Shown piece after piece: positions 35,810-47,706 of a stretch of 64,000 bases of DNA (the stretch's first letter is position 1; each line of letters opens with the position of its first letter). This DNA is from Lyophyllum atratum (taxonomy: Eukaryota; Basidiomycota; Agaricomycetes; Agaricales; Lyophyllaceae): contig JACGCN010000035.1 of NCBI GenBank assembly GCA_014905825.1, positions 310,001 to 374,000 of the forward strand. The letters are read 5' to 3'. The translations under genes were made by a program, and so were the position numbers. The notes under the pieces were generated by a model. That model saw only the letters and a list, made by a program, of their open reading frames with translations, ran no database searches and was not told the DNA's origin.

Positions 35810-36841
35810 TTAACATCGTGTAAAAACTTGCCCGAGAACCCGCTCAACAGACAATTCATCCGGATAAGAATCCATGATGCGGTCAAACAGTTCCCACCAG
35901 CTAGGGATATCGGGGCCGCTAAAGTAGCTCGTTGAATACTCCCAATACTCTGGTAGCCACCCCGCCCTCTCCCAATCTATGATACCTACAATCTTCCCAT
36001 CCTTCCACATGATGTTATGCGGTCCGAGATCTCCATGTGTGAAGACCGTCCTATAGACCCGCCCAGACGTCTTCTCGAAGCTGCCGCGGTACTTTGGGTA
36101 GTTTTTATACACGTATTCGTGGCCGCAGAATCGATGAAAGTCATCCACTGTATCGAAAGGACCCCATGGCTCACGCGCAAGCCTCCAATCAATACAGGTT
36201 TTTCCGTCAACGCCCTGCACCTTTCCTGGTGCCGGAGGCTCAAGAGCGCGGAGCTCATCGACATATCCTTTGAGCTGGTACATGGAGCTGAGCCTTTCCT
36301 GTTCATTCAAATGGCGCCAAACGTCGGAGAGCAAAGGAGCATCGATGTAGTCCATGACGAGCCAGGTCTCGCCGCGCGCAGAAAAGATATCATGTACACG
36401 GGGTACGGGAATAGAAGTGTTTTGGGCGATGAAATGCAGGGTGAGGGCATCAGTGAGTCGAACATCGTTCGGGCCACCATGCTTCACAATGGTGTCGTGA
36501 TTGAGTCGGACGACAATGGCAGCCCGCTTGTACCGATATATCCCTAGCTTTATTCGTATATTGAAAAGTAGCAAGTCAACACCACTCAGTTCGCGAAGAT
36601 GAGTGAGATCAGGCTTTGGTCGATGCTTCAAAGACGAACTTCGGACTACGACAACTCGGGATGTGTTCGATATCCCCGGTGACAGCTGTTTCAATCCGTG
36701 TCTAGTGCTGATGAGTCGCCAGCCAGGTACACGAGTGGAAGCGCCTAGGAAACGTACTTCTGTGAATCTTGCATGTCGAGGAAGGGAGTCAAACCGCATG
36801 GAATGGAGAAAGAGGGTCTGCGTCGGACGAGGTAAGTTCAT
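35810..36841 (-). CDS. APH-fold phosphotransferase (aminoglycoside-kinase-like)
   Basis: A single-exon gene of 343 residues from the ATG at 36841. The kinase core shows AAIVVRLNHDTIVKHGG (glycine-strand and lysine region), SIPVPRVHDIF, and WLVMDYIDAPLLSDVW. The catalytic loop is FTHGDLGPHNIMW, with Asp and Asn, and IVGIIDWERAGWLPEYWEY carries the metal-binding Asp. Fungal members phosphorylate small hydroxyl compounds or act on unknown substrates; they are not themselves resistance genes. The first 80 residues have no clear homology and could contain an unrecognised short intron. It lies between the two small-protein copies and is convergent with the first. Confidence 0.85.
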   Translation of the reverse strand: MNLPRPTQTLFLHSMRFDSLPRHARFTEVRFLGASTRVPGWRLISTRHGLKQLSPGISNTSRVVVVRSSSLKHRPKPDLTHLRELSGVDLLLFNIRIKLGIYRYKRAAIVVRLNHDTIVKHGGPNDVRLTDALTLHFIAQNTSIPVPRVHDIFSARGETWLVMDYIDAPLLSDVWRHLNEQERLSSMYQLKGYVDELRALEPPAPGKVQGVDGKTCIDWRLAREPWGPFDTVDDFHRFCGHEYVYKNYPKYRGSFEKTSGRVYRTVFTHGDLGPHNIMWKDGKIVGIIDWERAGWLPEYWEYSTSYFSGPDIPSWWELFDRIMDSYPDELSVERVLGQVFTRC

Positions 36842-37790
36842 AATTGGATTCGTTAGAAGCGGAAAGTGAAACTAGCGGCCATTTCCGACCAAGAAGCACA
36901 TTGTTCGAGCATCACATTGACAACAGGATCGTCAAGATGATCATCTTTCGACAAGCTATACGGCAAGCGCACATATTATTCTTCCCAAAACTAAAAAAAA
37001 ACCCTTGTGATCTTGACCGACAGGGACCAATAACAAAAGATACCTCGTGGCTCAAGGAGATATCGAATTCTTGTGGGTGCCGGTAGGCGCTCAATTTCTG
37101 TCCGTTTCGAGCTCGAGTCAGTGTGCACGCATTACTAGGTATTCTACGCTCCATGTGGATCTTACGGGGGCTTTGTTACACTCTAGCGCCTACATTTCTC
37201 CCCTCCTTCCCAATTCTGATGATCCTCGGGTCGAAAATCAATTACAGCGTCCACACGCCGCCCATTAACAGATGACTTATATCTTCCTATTACACTGCCT
37301 GATTCCTGACATTTCCATTCCATGCTTCTAAAGGCCCCGTTTGTCGAGTCAGCACAACCCTTTGTCACGGTGGTCACCAAACCTAGCATTTCACTACGCG
37401 GCGTCTTCCTCCATACGGCGAGTCCAGGAATTCTATTGTGAGATTTCCGGTCAGGTGGACATCGAATGCGTACCATGAACCACCATATAGGATAGGTACA
37501 CTGCCTCGTTCCGGGGGTGCGATAATTGTTTCTGATCATATTGACTCATCCTAGCCTCGTGTTATATTCACAGAACGAAGCTAGCGAGATATCAGAACAA
37601 CTATGAACCGACTTTGGAAACCTCAAAGGCTAATGTGATCGACGATGCAGGGGTAAGAGCGCTGTGGGTACAATTTGGAGCTTGCACAGCGTTTCTCATC
37701 AGTGGACTGATCATTTTCCAGCGTATATAGCTTGGACACCTGCCCCCCACTTCTCCCATCGTTCCTCCCCCATAAACTTCTGGCTATAAG
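36842..37790. other. upstream duplication plus 640-bp non-matching DNA
   Basis: About 36855-37140 is a diverged copy of 34625-34975, including the shared word ACTCGAGTCAGTGTGCACGC (with GCTCGAG in this copy). The match then stops until about 37795. The intervening ~640 bp have no partner in copy 1 and no recognisable gene; either they were inserted here or were lost from copy 1. Confidence 0.6.
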
Positions 37791-38445
37791 ATGAAGAATT
37801 GCAGGTCTTTGCATCGTTCTTGTATATCTCCTGCTGACTATTTTGTAGTTGGCTCACTCCTCGGCGGTGGCAAGCCCCGGCTCTATATGGCTCTGTACAA
37901 GAGGGCCCCAGAGTATCCTGGGGACGTCGAGTATCATACCGCTCTGCTACTCCTTCCCAAAGGTGCAAATCCGGAATCGGTCGATAAAAATGCCGTTTGT
38001 TACCATGCAACTCTTCTCGACGCGCAGCAAGGTTGGAAGTTCGAAGCCAGCAAAGTCCGTAGCAAGACCCGAAGACTGCGTGCTTTGATGCTCTTAGGGA
38101 AGGTGGCCGCATCTACGTCGCAATTGGACGAGATTTTGAACGAGGTCCCCGTCAACAACAGAAATCCAGAGTGGCGCTGCTGCCACTGGGTATGGTCTGC
38201 CCTCGACGTGCGCCCCTTCTCCCTTTAGCGATCGTAAAAAGAAAAATCATTTTCTCTGACGGTGTCTCCTTATATAGGATCTGGTCTCGGCGGGTGTAAT
38301 CGACGCACTGCCTTCGCCACCCAAAGCCATCTGGTATCTCGCAATGAAATTCGCGGACGAGAATCCTGTGGATCCGGATACCGGTGTCATCCCTACCTGC
38401 ACAACGACAGGAGAGCCCGCGAGGTCCGCTCTGGAAGGCGCTTGA
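37791..38445 (+). CDS. small unknown fungal protein, tandem copy 2
   Basis: Exons 37791-38207 and 38278-38445 give 194 residues from the ATG at 37791. It is clearly a paralogue of the 34902 gene: GKPRLYMALYKR, YHTALLLLPKG, LMLLGKVAAS, WRCCHWVWSALD, then DLVSAGVIDALPSPPKAIW and SALEGA at the same splice junction. The bases coding residues 5-19 (GTCTTTGCATCG .. GCTGACTATTTTGTAG) look like an intron with a CTGAC branch site. The native first exon may thus lie further upstream and the listed ATG may be fortuitous. Confidence 0.6.
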
Positions 38446-39848
38446 AGCTGCTCATTACGACCACAATAGTTCTTTCGCGGTGTCAATTTCACGGCGATGG
38501 CAGAGGCTCCCCGATGTTCCAAACCTCAGTGTCTGTTTGATGTTTTGATTGTATTACCATCCATGTATTCCTCCGTTCTCGTCTCAGTCTATCTTTTGTA
38601 GTCTCAAACCCGTCTTGTAATTCCTCCAATCATATGTTGCAAATGTATCATGATGAAAGTGTTGGATCAGCGCCTTTCCTCAAGAGTTTGTCTCCCTTCA
38701 CTATCTTCCTACCTACATGTATCCCCGACTAATGGACCCCATGTCGTACGATAGGTTTACAGTATGACAAGCCTGCGACATAACTTGTCACTTCATTGAG
38801 AAACCAAGTTTTGCTAGAAACTGAGTAAGCAAAGACCCTTTGAGACTCTGCGCCACTACGTGAAGTTGCCCCTCTGATGGTAGCATCATCTCAGCGCATG
38901 TCACGTTCGACACCGTTATGCTGAACCTATTCCGATCTCCTAAGTATAGTATGCCGTTGAGATGAAGTGATTCCGATTCATAAATGAGCTCGGGAATACA
39001 GTTTCATGAATGAGGAATTTCTAAATAAGCGCAGATGACGCGTCTAAAAGGATATTATTCTTCACGATAGGTGTTATGCTTCGTCTTGGAGACGTACACA
39101 CGAGACGAGAGTAGGTTGGAGTATATTTGTTACTGCTGCACCTTTATTTACGACGATTGTGAGGCACCTAGTGAGGCCAGCCCTAACCAGGGAGAGCCGG
39201 CCGAACAAATGCCTTGATGGTGAGTTGGTCTGCCCCTCTATTAGCAACTCCTTACTCGATTGAATATGTCGAGTATGGAGTGAATTAGGAGGGGGTTGGC
39301 GGGTGTCGGTCAGACATATATCGCGGCGATGTCTCGGTATAAATTCAGAAAAAAGTCGAAGGAAAAGTCCTGCCAGGGTAGTATATCGTTTCGGGGGAGT
39401 GGGATGGGATGGCTTGGGAGAATTTAACAGCGCATAATATGATTTGGATGGATTTTAGAAAAAAGGGTATGGGAGGGTGACCCAGGCGAGATGTTGAGTC
39501 CGGTTATGAAGGGGTTGTCCTTTTGAGACAGTGGCATGTGATCTGAACATCGCCACAACTGGGGTCGAAGAATCACGAAGTTCCGAAAATCGAACACGTC
39601 GCACGTCCACGCTTCTCGCAAATAATTCTCCCTATCCTATCTTCCGGAAATTTCAGGGGTTCGAAAGCAGCGAACACATTATTCTCCTTGTATTCTCCCT
39701 GTGGTCGATCGTCGCGGTATTTACGTATGTTGATCAAGGGCCCCGGTAGTTTCGGCGCGTGTTTTCTACGTGGAAGTCCACAATAAAATCGCGCAACCGA
39801 GTGCGAATTCTCCCCTTGCTTCTCTCCCACACGTTGTGGCCGTTGAGC
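38446..39848. other. 1.4-kb intergenic stretch
   Basis: No convincing gene. It includes the diverged copy (38715-38783) of the 34448 segment, the hairpin at 39247 and the promoter of the Cho2 gene. A small frame at 39531-39749 has no motif. Confidence 0.45.
39247..39281. repeat. 13-bp imperfect hairpin
   Basis: ACTCCTTACTCGA pairs with TCGAGTATGGAGT (12 of 13) around a 9-nt loop. It may be part of a structured RNA or simply a palindrome. Confidence 0.5.
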
Positions 39849-42800
39849 ATGTCCGCCCCGCAGAATTCTCTGCGCCAGCGCACCGGCGTGACAAAAGAAC
39901 TTTCAACGCCGTCCGACGACTTGCGGGACCAATCGGCACGCCCCAGTCGCGAGGAAATCGTGTGGGGCAAGACGCCTGGTGGCGAAGGTAGCGTACGATC
40001 GTGTTTCATTGACTGGAGACCTTGTAACACCTGCTTTGCCAATAGTATTCCGTGTGCCTACGACCCATGACGTTCTGACGACGCTCTTCCACCCCGGCTA
40101 CCCAAAAAGCCACCTGGACCTCCTTAACCTCGGGCTTTTGGGCCTGCAACTTGTCATTTTCTTTCTGCTGCCACGTCACGCCGCCCAGGTCTTCTTCTTC
40201 TTCTACTTTGCGTTTTGGCGCGGCGCATACGATGCCGGACTCGGCTGGGTTCTGACCAAGCAGAGCAAGAAGAAGTGGATAGTTAGAGAGGTGCATCGGC
40301 TTGGGTGGCTGGACGCGGATCGCCGTCCGGTTGTTCGAAACTGGATACGAGACCAACTTCGGGGCAAAATGGGGAAAGACTACTCCTTCGACGTGTGTGC
40401 TTTCTCACCGTTGATGTTGATGCAAGCTTAATTTGGAGTGCTATGAATAGGAACTACCTCTTGAGTATAACACTTGGCTGCTCTTTCGTCAGGCTGTTGA
40501 TGTTATTCTCGTAAAGTTTGTATCACTCCTACTAATCGACAGGGTTTCGCTGACATAATTTCACTAGTGACTTCTTATCGTACTGCATGTTCGCGTTTTC
40601 GTGCTTCCGGGTTCCTGAAGGCTTATCTGCGACGGTCCACATCATGAGGTCAGTTAGGTCATCACGGAGGCATTTCACACGCTTAATCTGACTAGGTGGC
40701 TGGGTGGCCTGGCCCTCATTGGGTTCAACCTTTGGGTGAAAACTGAAGCACATAATGTTGTCAAGGATTATGGCTGGTACTGGGGTGATGTATTCTTCCA
40801 GCGAGGTGCTCTGGTTTTCGATGGAGTATTTGAGATGGCACCCCACCCTATGTATTCAGTTGGTACGTCAATTCCCTGAGCCAGCCAGACGAGAGTCTAA
40901 TCTTATCTTAGGATACGCTGGATATTATGGTCTTTCTCTTATCGCAGGCAGCTATGCTGTCCTGTTTGTGAGTCTTGCTGCCCACGCTGCGCAGTTTGCC
41001 TTCCTGGTTTTCTTCGAAAATCCTCGTACGTTCGCTCAATGCATATCATTGCATGGACGTATCATTATGACGAGATAACAGATATCGAGCGAATGTATGG
41101 ACGGCGCAAAGCCATCGCGAAACGGATCCCATTGGTTCCCAACGCTCGCCAAAGGGCCACAGCATCAGCCCTTAATGCCCTCGCCAGCACAAGCACGGCC
41201 CCTGTGATCGAAGCTGACCCTGCCGAGATCCTGGCCACACCAGCAGCGACTGAAGGCGAAACTGCGACTGAAACCGAGCTGGAAACTGAAACAGAGATTG
41301 AAGAGGAGCTTGGCGTCATCAATGGTCCCGCTACCAAACCTTCGAAGCACCAGCCGACGCTATCCATCAACAGCGTGTTGTCTTCCAATGGCATCGGTGG
41401 TAACACCGCCGCAAGACACAGGAAGAAGGCGACGTCGCAGCACGACCTACTAAACAAGTATTTCAGGAGGGATGCGGTGGTTTTGAGGAACATCGACTTG
41501 CTGAGGTTCGTTTCTCGTAATTTGCATCTTCTGAACTGAAGGGTAAACTATTCAGGGCCAATGATGCGATGCTTATTCTCATCATAACCTACTCCCTGGC
41601 CATGGCTTTTCTCCCTCGTCTATCGGATGCGGCGATGCTCCGTGTGCACTTCTTGCACGCGCTGACGTGGTGCCTCATTCACTACGTCGGGCTCGGATAC
41701 CTCCTCAATGCGCAGAGTAAGAACAAGTTCTTGGTCCGCCACTTCATGAAGCATTATCATTACGCGGGCAATGATGGCGGCGGGGCGATTGCGGAGGCTT
41801 TTACCAATTGGAAGGCCATCTATAATTTGAGTATGTGCATGACTTATGGTGCGTGACTCTTCTTTGTGTCGAGGGCTGGTCTTTACGTCAGACTGCTCAG
41901 TTTCATGCATCGGTGTGGTCTGGAAGACGTATTCGATTCCGTTTGACTGGACGGTTGGAAATGAGTTGCTTCGTCATATTTTGGGTCTTGTATGACGGTT
42001 TCTGTTCTGTGATGTTCATCTCGAATGCTCAATTTGACCCGTAGCTTCTGGTTGGCTTGCATGTTTGGGCCACCATGGAGTCTTTCGAAGTCCTGGGTGT
42101 CTTCGGTAAGCTCAGTCCGTCTTCATATACATGCGGCGTTTCTCTGACGTCCTGGTCTCAGGGTGGTTCTTTGGCGACTTCTTCATGGAGGAGTTCCCTG
42201 CTCACCTCGAATACACCGGCATTTATCGGTTTTTGAATAATCCCGAGGCTATGGGCGGCGCTGCGTGGTTTGGTCTGGCTCTGATCAGCGGAAGCAAACT
42301 CGTTTTGGCTCTCGCAGTAGTCAGGCATATGGCAAACTGGTGGTTCCTAAGCTGCGTTGAGAAGTATGTACTGTACCTCTCCCAATTGTGTGTTTTTGAA
42401 CTCATCTCATCGCCAATTTTCCAGCCCGCACATGCAGAAGCTATATGGCGACTCCTTGAGGAAGGAGGCTGGCTTTGTCAAGGTCATGAAGAGCGTCGCG
42501 AGCAAGAACGCACGCATCATTGAGTCTCGCGCTGGACGACACGCTCCGGAGTTGAAGAGGGTCGTGCAGGAGGTGAAGGGTACATTCGATAAGGTGTATG
42601 AGGAGACCGCGGATGCTGTGGAGGAGTTCCTGGCCAAGTGTACGTCCGACTTCCAATCTCACATGAGGTCGTGTATTGATACACGGAAACTCTTTGCAGC
42701 CCGTCCTAGGATCTCCGAGGTTGTAGAAGACACCAAATTCCTCTTGCACAAATCTAGGGAGAGGCTCGTTATCACGTAAGATGCCCTTTGCACTAATAAA

Positions 42801-43813
42801 TACCAAGTAATTGACGTCTCTTCTCAAAACAGGCGTGTCGCTAGCGATTTGTCGGCGTTTGATAAGAACAAGTACAGATTGTCGATCCTACCTAGCTCTT
42901 CGGGTACAAAGGGTTTCCACCTTGGTGAACCTATCACCGTCAAATGGGAGGCGCCGCACAAGCACTCGCGTAAGGACTGGATAGGGCTTTACAGGGTACG
43001 TTTTCCTCCTTCCCATCTGTCATCAGCAATCTTTGATGAGGTCAACATCTTAGGTTGGTGCCAACTCGTCGACTCTGGTCACTAAAACCTCGTCTCTGGG
43101 CATGTGGGTACCTGTTCATGACGAGCAGTGGGAGGGAGATGTGTTTTTGGGACTGGAACCTCTGGCCGCCCCAAAGGATAGGAGCGGCACTGTAACATTC
43201 AAGGGCGATACTCTACCCTGGTTGACTGGACAGTATGAGGTGGCTATTTCCTCTCCTTAGTCCAAAGAGATACTTTGTTGATGCCGTGTTGTAGGTTCGC
43301 TATCACCATGATGGCAAGTACAACGTCATGAGCTTGGACGGGCCTCTTGAAATCTTTGGTGAGTCTCACTCCTTTCCACGCCCAATTCGTTTCGTTTTCT
43401 GATTGATCATTACAGTGGAGAAGCCTGCGGAGCTCAACTTCCAAACCGTCCGGGAGAGCCTCATGCATGTCGTACCGCTCTGCCTGGACTCCGATCCTTC
43501 CTTGATCCCTCTTTCCTGCCGGGAACTCGTGACCCCCAGTCAGGCCACATTCCTAGAAGACACTCCTCGGATAGGTGCTGCCAACGGTGGAGGCGGCGGT
43601 GGCGGTCCTAACGGTGTCGATGACGACCCAGGAGCTGAGGACCGAGATCCGGACGATTTCAGTTTCTGGTCGGAAAAGCAGGCGGCACGAATATCTGCGG
43701 CGATCCTCCAGGTCTTTGATGTCGAGTATGCGCCAGAGGTGGTGGTTGCGGACGCGAATCTGACTTCGCTGGCTAATAGGATATTGCTATCGAAGGAGAT
43801 ATTGACGACTTGA
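39849..43813 (+). CDS. cho2: phosphatidylethanolamine N-methyltransferase Cho2
   Basis: A large multi-exon ER membrane enzyme of about 950 residues that performs the first methylation of phosphatidylethanolamine towards phosphatidylcholine, using S-adenosylmethionine. The ATG at 39849 opens [11 protein letters not shown]; the first intron joins KTPGGE to [11 protein letters not shown]. Two tandem membrane modules are visible. Module 1 has LHHP-like [28 protein letters not shown], and [15 protein letters not shown] with the methyltransferase signature. Module 2 has [30 protein letters not shown] helices, and [11 protein letters not shown] cytosolic C-terminal domain ([37 protein letters not shown]) ends at TGA 43813. 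All joins stay in frame. A low-complexity Glu/Thr stretch separates the modules. Confidence 0.93.
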
Positions 43814-44918
43814 CGATTCGCCGTTCACGGGAAGGCCTCCTTTACACGTTGCTTGCTTACATACCGCCTTGCACCTTCTTTCTGTACTGGATCCGAGTAT
43901 TTCTTTCCGAGTTCTGGATTTCTCACATTGTTTGCAACCTCAGGTTGACTGTTCTGGCAATGATCATGCATTTGCAATTCGACCCTCAAGCCCTGAATGA
44001 CTTGGGGCAGTACTTCGAAGCGCTCCACGTTCACTTCCAGCCAGCCTCTTGTCGCCAACTGAGTTTTGAAGGCGTATATATAAGTATATCCATTGCCAAC
44101 TGGCGAGTTCTGCGTTTCAGACTATGCCACAAGATGGTACAGCCTCCCGAATTTCGAGACGACGGTTCTCTTAAATGCAAGTAGACGTGTTTAGCTGTGA
44201 AAAGTACTAGTTTTCGCCAGCTTTTACTTGAACGTCAGGCACACTCGTTGATGGAGCATATGGTACCTCTGACAGCGACTTCTGCGTTGCAAAACGGCAG
44301 AGATTGCAGCTATCTCCAAGTCCAGTTAAGGATGTCGCAGAAGAAGGATTGCGAGGAGTTCAAGTTCGCCGGTGGCTTGCGTACATTTTAACAGCACATC
44401 GTCGTGGATTTTGAGTCCGTGCCATTACTATACCAGTCCTAGTCAGCGCCCGGTGTTTCAAGTCAGCCATCAGATCTCAGAAACGGAATAACTTTGAACT
44501 GTTCTAATTTTAACTTGTGTACCTAAACACCCGACATCATCGTACCTACTATCTCCAGTCAGTATGACACAACTAAACTCTGTGAACAACTTGAAGGACG
44601 CTTTTCAACCAAATTCCAAGCATGAACCCACGGTGCCACCAATCTTCATCCCTATGCCTAGCGAAGGCTATAATGTTTCATGGCATTCACGTTTGATCTA
44701 ATTGCCGTACATTTTTGTCGATGCAAGTGACAATGCAGTGATATATTGTAACCGTGATTGGCGCCTGATGGCGCTCCCTGGGCGCTCCATGAAATATAAG
44801 GGGTGGAGGCTGGTCGAGGGCACCGATCTTTCATTCCTCTCTGCCTCTACACGCTTCCGCACGCTCCTTTGTTTTTATACCCCGCGCACGAAAGTCGAGC
44901 GCAAGCCAAGGAAACATC
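43814..44918. other. 1.1-kb intergenic stretch before the membrane-protein array
   Basis: No supported gene. A 45-residue ATG frame at about 44564 has no motif. A TTTTTATACC box at about 44873, some 45 bp before the ATG at 44919, is a plausible TATA element for array unit A. Confidence 0.45.
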
Positions 44919-46048
44919 ATGGCTACAAGTTTTATCTATCTTGATGACTCGGACACCAGCTCCAAGCTCACTTACACCAATGGTTGGGCTCGCAGTGATG
45001 GGGGAGGGCAATATGACGGTACAGGTCACAGGACAGCAGTTGCAGGCGCCCAGGCCATCATCTCGTTCACTGGCGAGTCTATGTCTATTTTTCAACTGTT
45101 TATTATATTTACCGTCCGTCATCCAGGCTCGTCAATAGAGGTATATGGTAAAATTGCGGTTCAGAGGGATAGCAAGGATACTTTTAGCGCCGTCTCCTCG
45201 TATACCATCGATGGCGACCCTAACTCAACTGCCACGTTTACTGGCATACCAAAAAGTGTCGATCAATATAATCAGACATTCTACACGTCGCCGAGATTAT
45301 CAGCGGGAAAAGTCCATACCCTTGTCATTACCTGCGTCGCACTAAGCGAGGACCATGGGCTCTTGCTAGATTATTTTCGGATTGGACAAGATTTAGACGC
45401 TCAGCCTTCCCCATCTACTTCGCAGCCTACCTCGCAGCCCATCTCGCAGCCTACCTCGCAGCCCGTCTCGCAGCCCACCTCGCAGCCCACCTCGCCGCCC
45501 ACCTCACAACCCATCTCGCAGCCAATCTCACAGCCCATCTCACAGCCCACCTCGCAGCTTGCCTCACAGCCCACCTCTCTTACCAACCCGCAGCTTTCCT
45601 CTCAATCAGCTGGTTTGTCGAAGGGGGAGATAGGTGGCATCGTCGTTGGGAGTTTGGTGGCACTTTGTTTAGCCGTGGCCGTCTTCGTTCTGTGGCGTCG
45701 TCTAGTAGTCCGGAGTCGTGCGAAAGGGTCTGTTCAGAGCAGCAGCCGGGAAGGACCGCCATCTGGTAAGCGTTGTCTTTATGTACGCGAGTATCTATTC
45801 TTATGACCATATCCACAGACTTGCTGCAGAGCGAACAGGCCCCTTACATCACCCCCTTCGATCTCAACGCCAGCATGTCGCAGCCCTCCTCAAACTCGAT
45901 GCCCCGTTATTCCCATCCGCGTCAAGCATCCGGCACTTTCTCCGATTCCAACCCAAGTACGGATCATCCTCCTGCATATACCACCCAGGGCGGTACATAT
46001 GCAGACAAAGGGGTGCCGTATCCGTACACGCCCCCTTTGCATCTATGA
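44919..46048 (+). CDS. array unit A: single-pass membrane protein with SQP-repeat stalk
   Basis: Exons 44919-45072, 45127-45765 and 45819-46048 give 340 residues. The ectodomain starts directly with MATSFIYLDDSD, then LTYTNGWARS, FTG at the first splice, SSIEVYGKIA, SSYTIDGDP, and HTLVITC..LLLDYFRIG: an all-beta, lectin-like or jelly-roll pattern. The stalk (residues about 165-215) is mostly SQPT/SQPI repeats. One membrane helix follows (GIVVGSLVALCLAVAVFVLW) and then a basic RRLVVRSRAK anchor. The tail holds PPAY and YTTQGGTYADKG. There is no signal peptide. Intron 1 has a GC donor (GCGAGT). The family is common in agaricomycetes but has no known function. Confidence 0.88.
45417..45577 (+). 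repeat. 12-bp minisatellite coding SQPT-type tetrapeptides
   Basis: About thirteen units of a 12-bp word (consensus TCGCAGCCCACC) in the stalk of unit A. Most changes are silent or swap Thr for Ile or Val. Frame is kept throughout because the unit is a multiple of three. Confidence 0.85.
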
Positions 46049-46379
46049 GCGCTTGTCCATAGTTCGAGAGCGGAGTAACGTGATGAATGCTGCTGGTACT
46101 CTTGATTCAATCCTGCTTTCCTCCATTGTCACAATTCGAGGTCATGCTGCGGGAACTTGAAGCTTTTACTACTATACCCCCTCCTCCGTCTTTCCGTGCA
46201 AAGGTCATTGTCTGCACCCTCATCCCACGATTCATATTCGATGTAGCCACATACGGTTCATCAACCTTACCAAGCATCCAATGCGTGTCGACAATGACGT
46301 CGCCTGCGGTCACCTCGAGGACACGTATACTATGCTTGCTGTTCGTACGAGCTCACGACCCTGCCCTTAAATGGAAATA

Positions 46380-47027
46380 TCGCAAGCCAAGCGGATGTCC
46401 ACAATACTTCTACTGCAATCTCCTCGTACACCATCGATGGCCACCCTCAAACGCCAGCTTGACTTAGAACACCTGGAATTGTCGATCTAGTTGCAGACTT
46501 TCTACACGCCGCTGAGGCTATCAGTGCAAAAATACCATACCCTCATCCTTAGTTGTATCGCACCAAACCTTTCCGGATACCCTGCAGTTTTCCTCTCATT
46601 CAAATCATTTGTCGAAGGGGCCATAAGTAGCTGGGATTGTAATTGTCAATCGATGGTTTGGTGGCACTTTCTCTAGCCGCGTCCATACTCTAGCGTCGTC
46701 TTTCAAAGCGTCTATATGGGCTAGAGAGCGCGGGATCCATAATCGTGAGTTTTGCCTTTTGCCTTCTTATCTCCTATCCTCATAGTGATAACCTCCGCAG
46801 GCTCCTCATGGAACGCACCCTTCCTGGTGACGCAGCCTTATGACCCCACTGTCATTATCTCCCTACCCTCCCTCTCTCTTCTGCACCAGCTCCAGCACTC
46901 CGCCCCCCCTTCTTCGGCATCAGGAGCTGCAGTTGCTTATCGTCTTAGATATACGACACGAGGTGGTACATCTACAGACAAGTCGCTCCCGTATTTCGAT
47001 TCCCTACACCCCGCTTCGAATTTATGA
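46380..47027 (+). pseudogene. array unit B: relic of the same family
   Basis: Recognisable pieces appear in order but in different frames: SSYTIDG-like (about 46410-46440), QTFYTPLRLSVQKYHTLIL (about 46490-46550), a decayed membrane region with stops, and the tail YTTRGGTSTDKS (about 46950-46985). The ectodomain start and several segments are gone. It is clearly a dead copy between units A and C. Confidence 0.8.
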
Positions 47028-47706
47028 CCACGCTTTCCAAAATTCGAGAACGGAATAATATGTTGACTGCTGCGTGTACTCCTGATTCATTTCTGCTGGT
47101 TTTAATTTCCACGACTAGGGTCTTGCGGAGGCAAACCCAGATTCCCAGCACAACTTGACTATTTTAATCCCCTACAATTAAAAACACTGCATTGGATCGA
47201 TGCAGGCGAGTTCGGCGTTTCAGGATATCGCTTCTCAATCATGGCATCAGCAGCGTGTCTCACAGGATGTGTCACAAAGGCCCTTCGCCTTCCCACACCA
47301 GTCCGCGATATGTAGTACGTTCCCTCCACACAGGAGAATACTGACATATCCGTTTCGCAGAGCGCTTGAGCGGGCGATGGAGTTGATGTATCCACCCTGT
47401 TCTTCGAAAGTCGTCTTCGCAAGTGGATGGGGACAAGAAGTCAGAAAGACGCAGAACAAACTCACGATGTCAAACTATTCATCAACTATACGCCGCTTTA
47501 TTTCTAGGTGAGAGTTGAACGTTGATCATGGAGCATCGCCGTGCCATAAGTACTGATGGCATGATTGCGACACAGATATGGCCCTTCAGATTCGCACATA
47601 AATGTTATCGTACCAACTACATGAGTCCCTCCTTCATCTTCTTCGTCTTCACAGCGTCCCGCCACCTCCACACGCCTTTCGGAATTCCCTAGGCTGCTAG
47701 GATATC
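47028..47706. other. intergenic between units B and C
   Basis: A stretch at 47200-47510 has two open frames without motifs. No membrane-protein piece is visible. Pyrimidine-rich DNA just before 47707 is the likely leader of unit C. Confidence 0.4.

Noticed and set aside
41065..41493. 142-residue minus-strand frame opposite Cho2
   Set aside because: It is antisense to a low-complexity Thr/Glu linker of Cho2, which explains its Ser/Val bias.
45417..45577. Regular short repeats as a possible CRISPR array
   Set aside because: There are no spacers, the unit is 12 bp and in frame within a gene, and the organism is a eukaryote.
45401..45586. Minus-strand frame of Cys/Glu repeats resembling a metallothionein
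   Set aside because: It is exactly the complement of the SQPT minisatellite in unit A; the repeat makes all frames open and regular.
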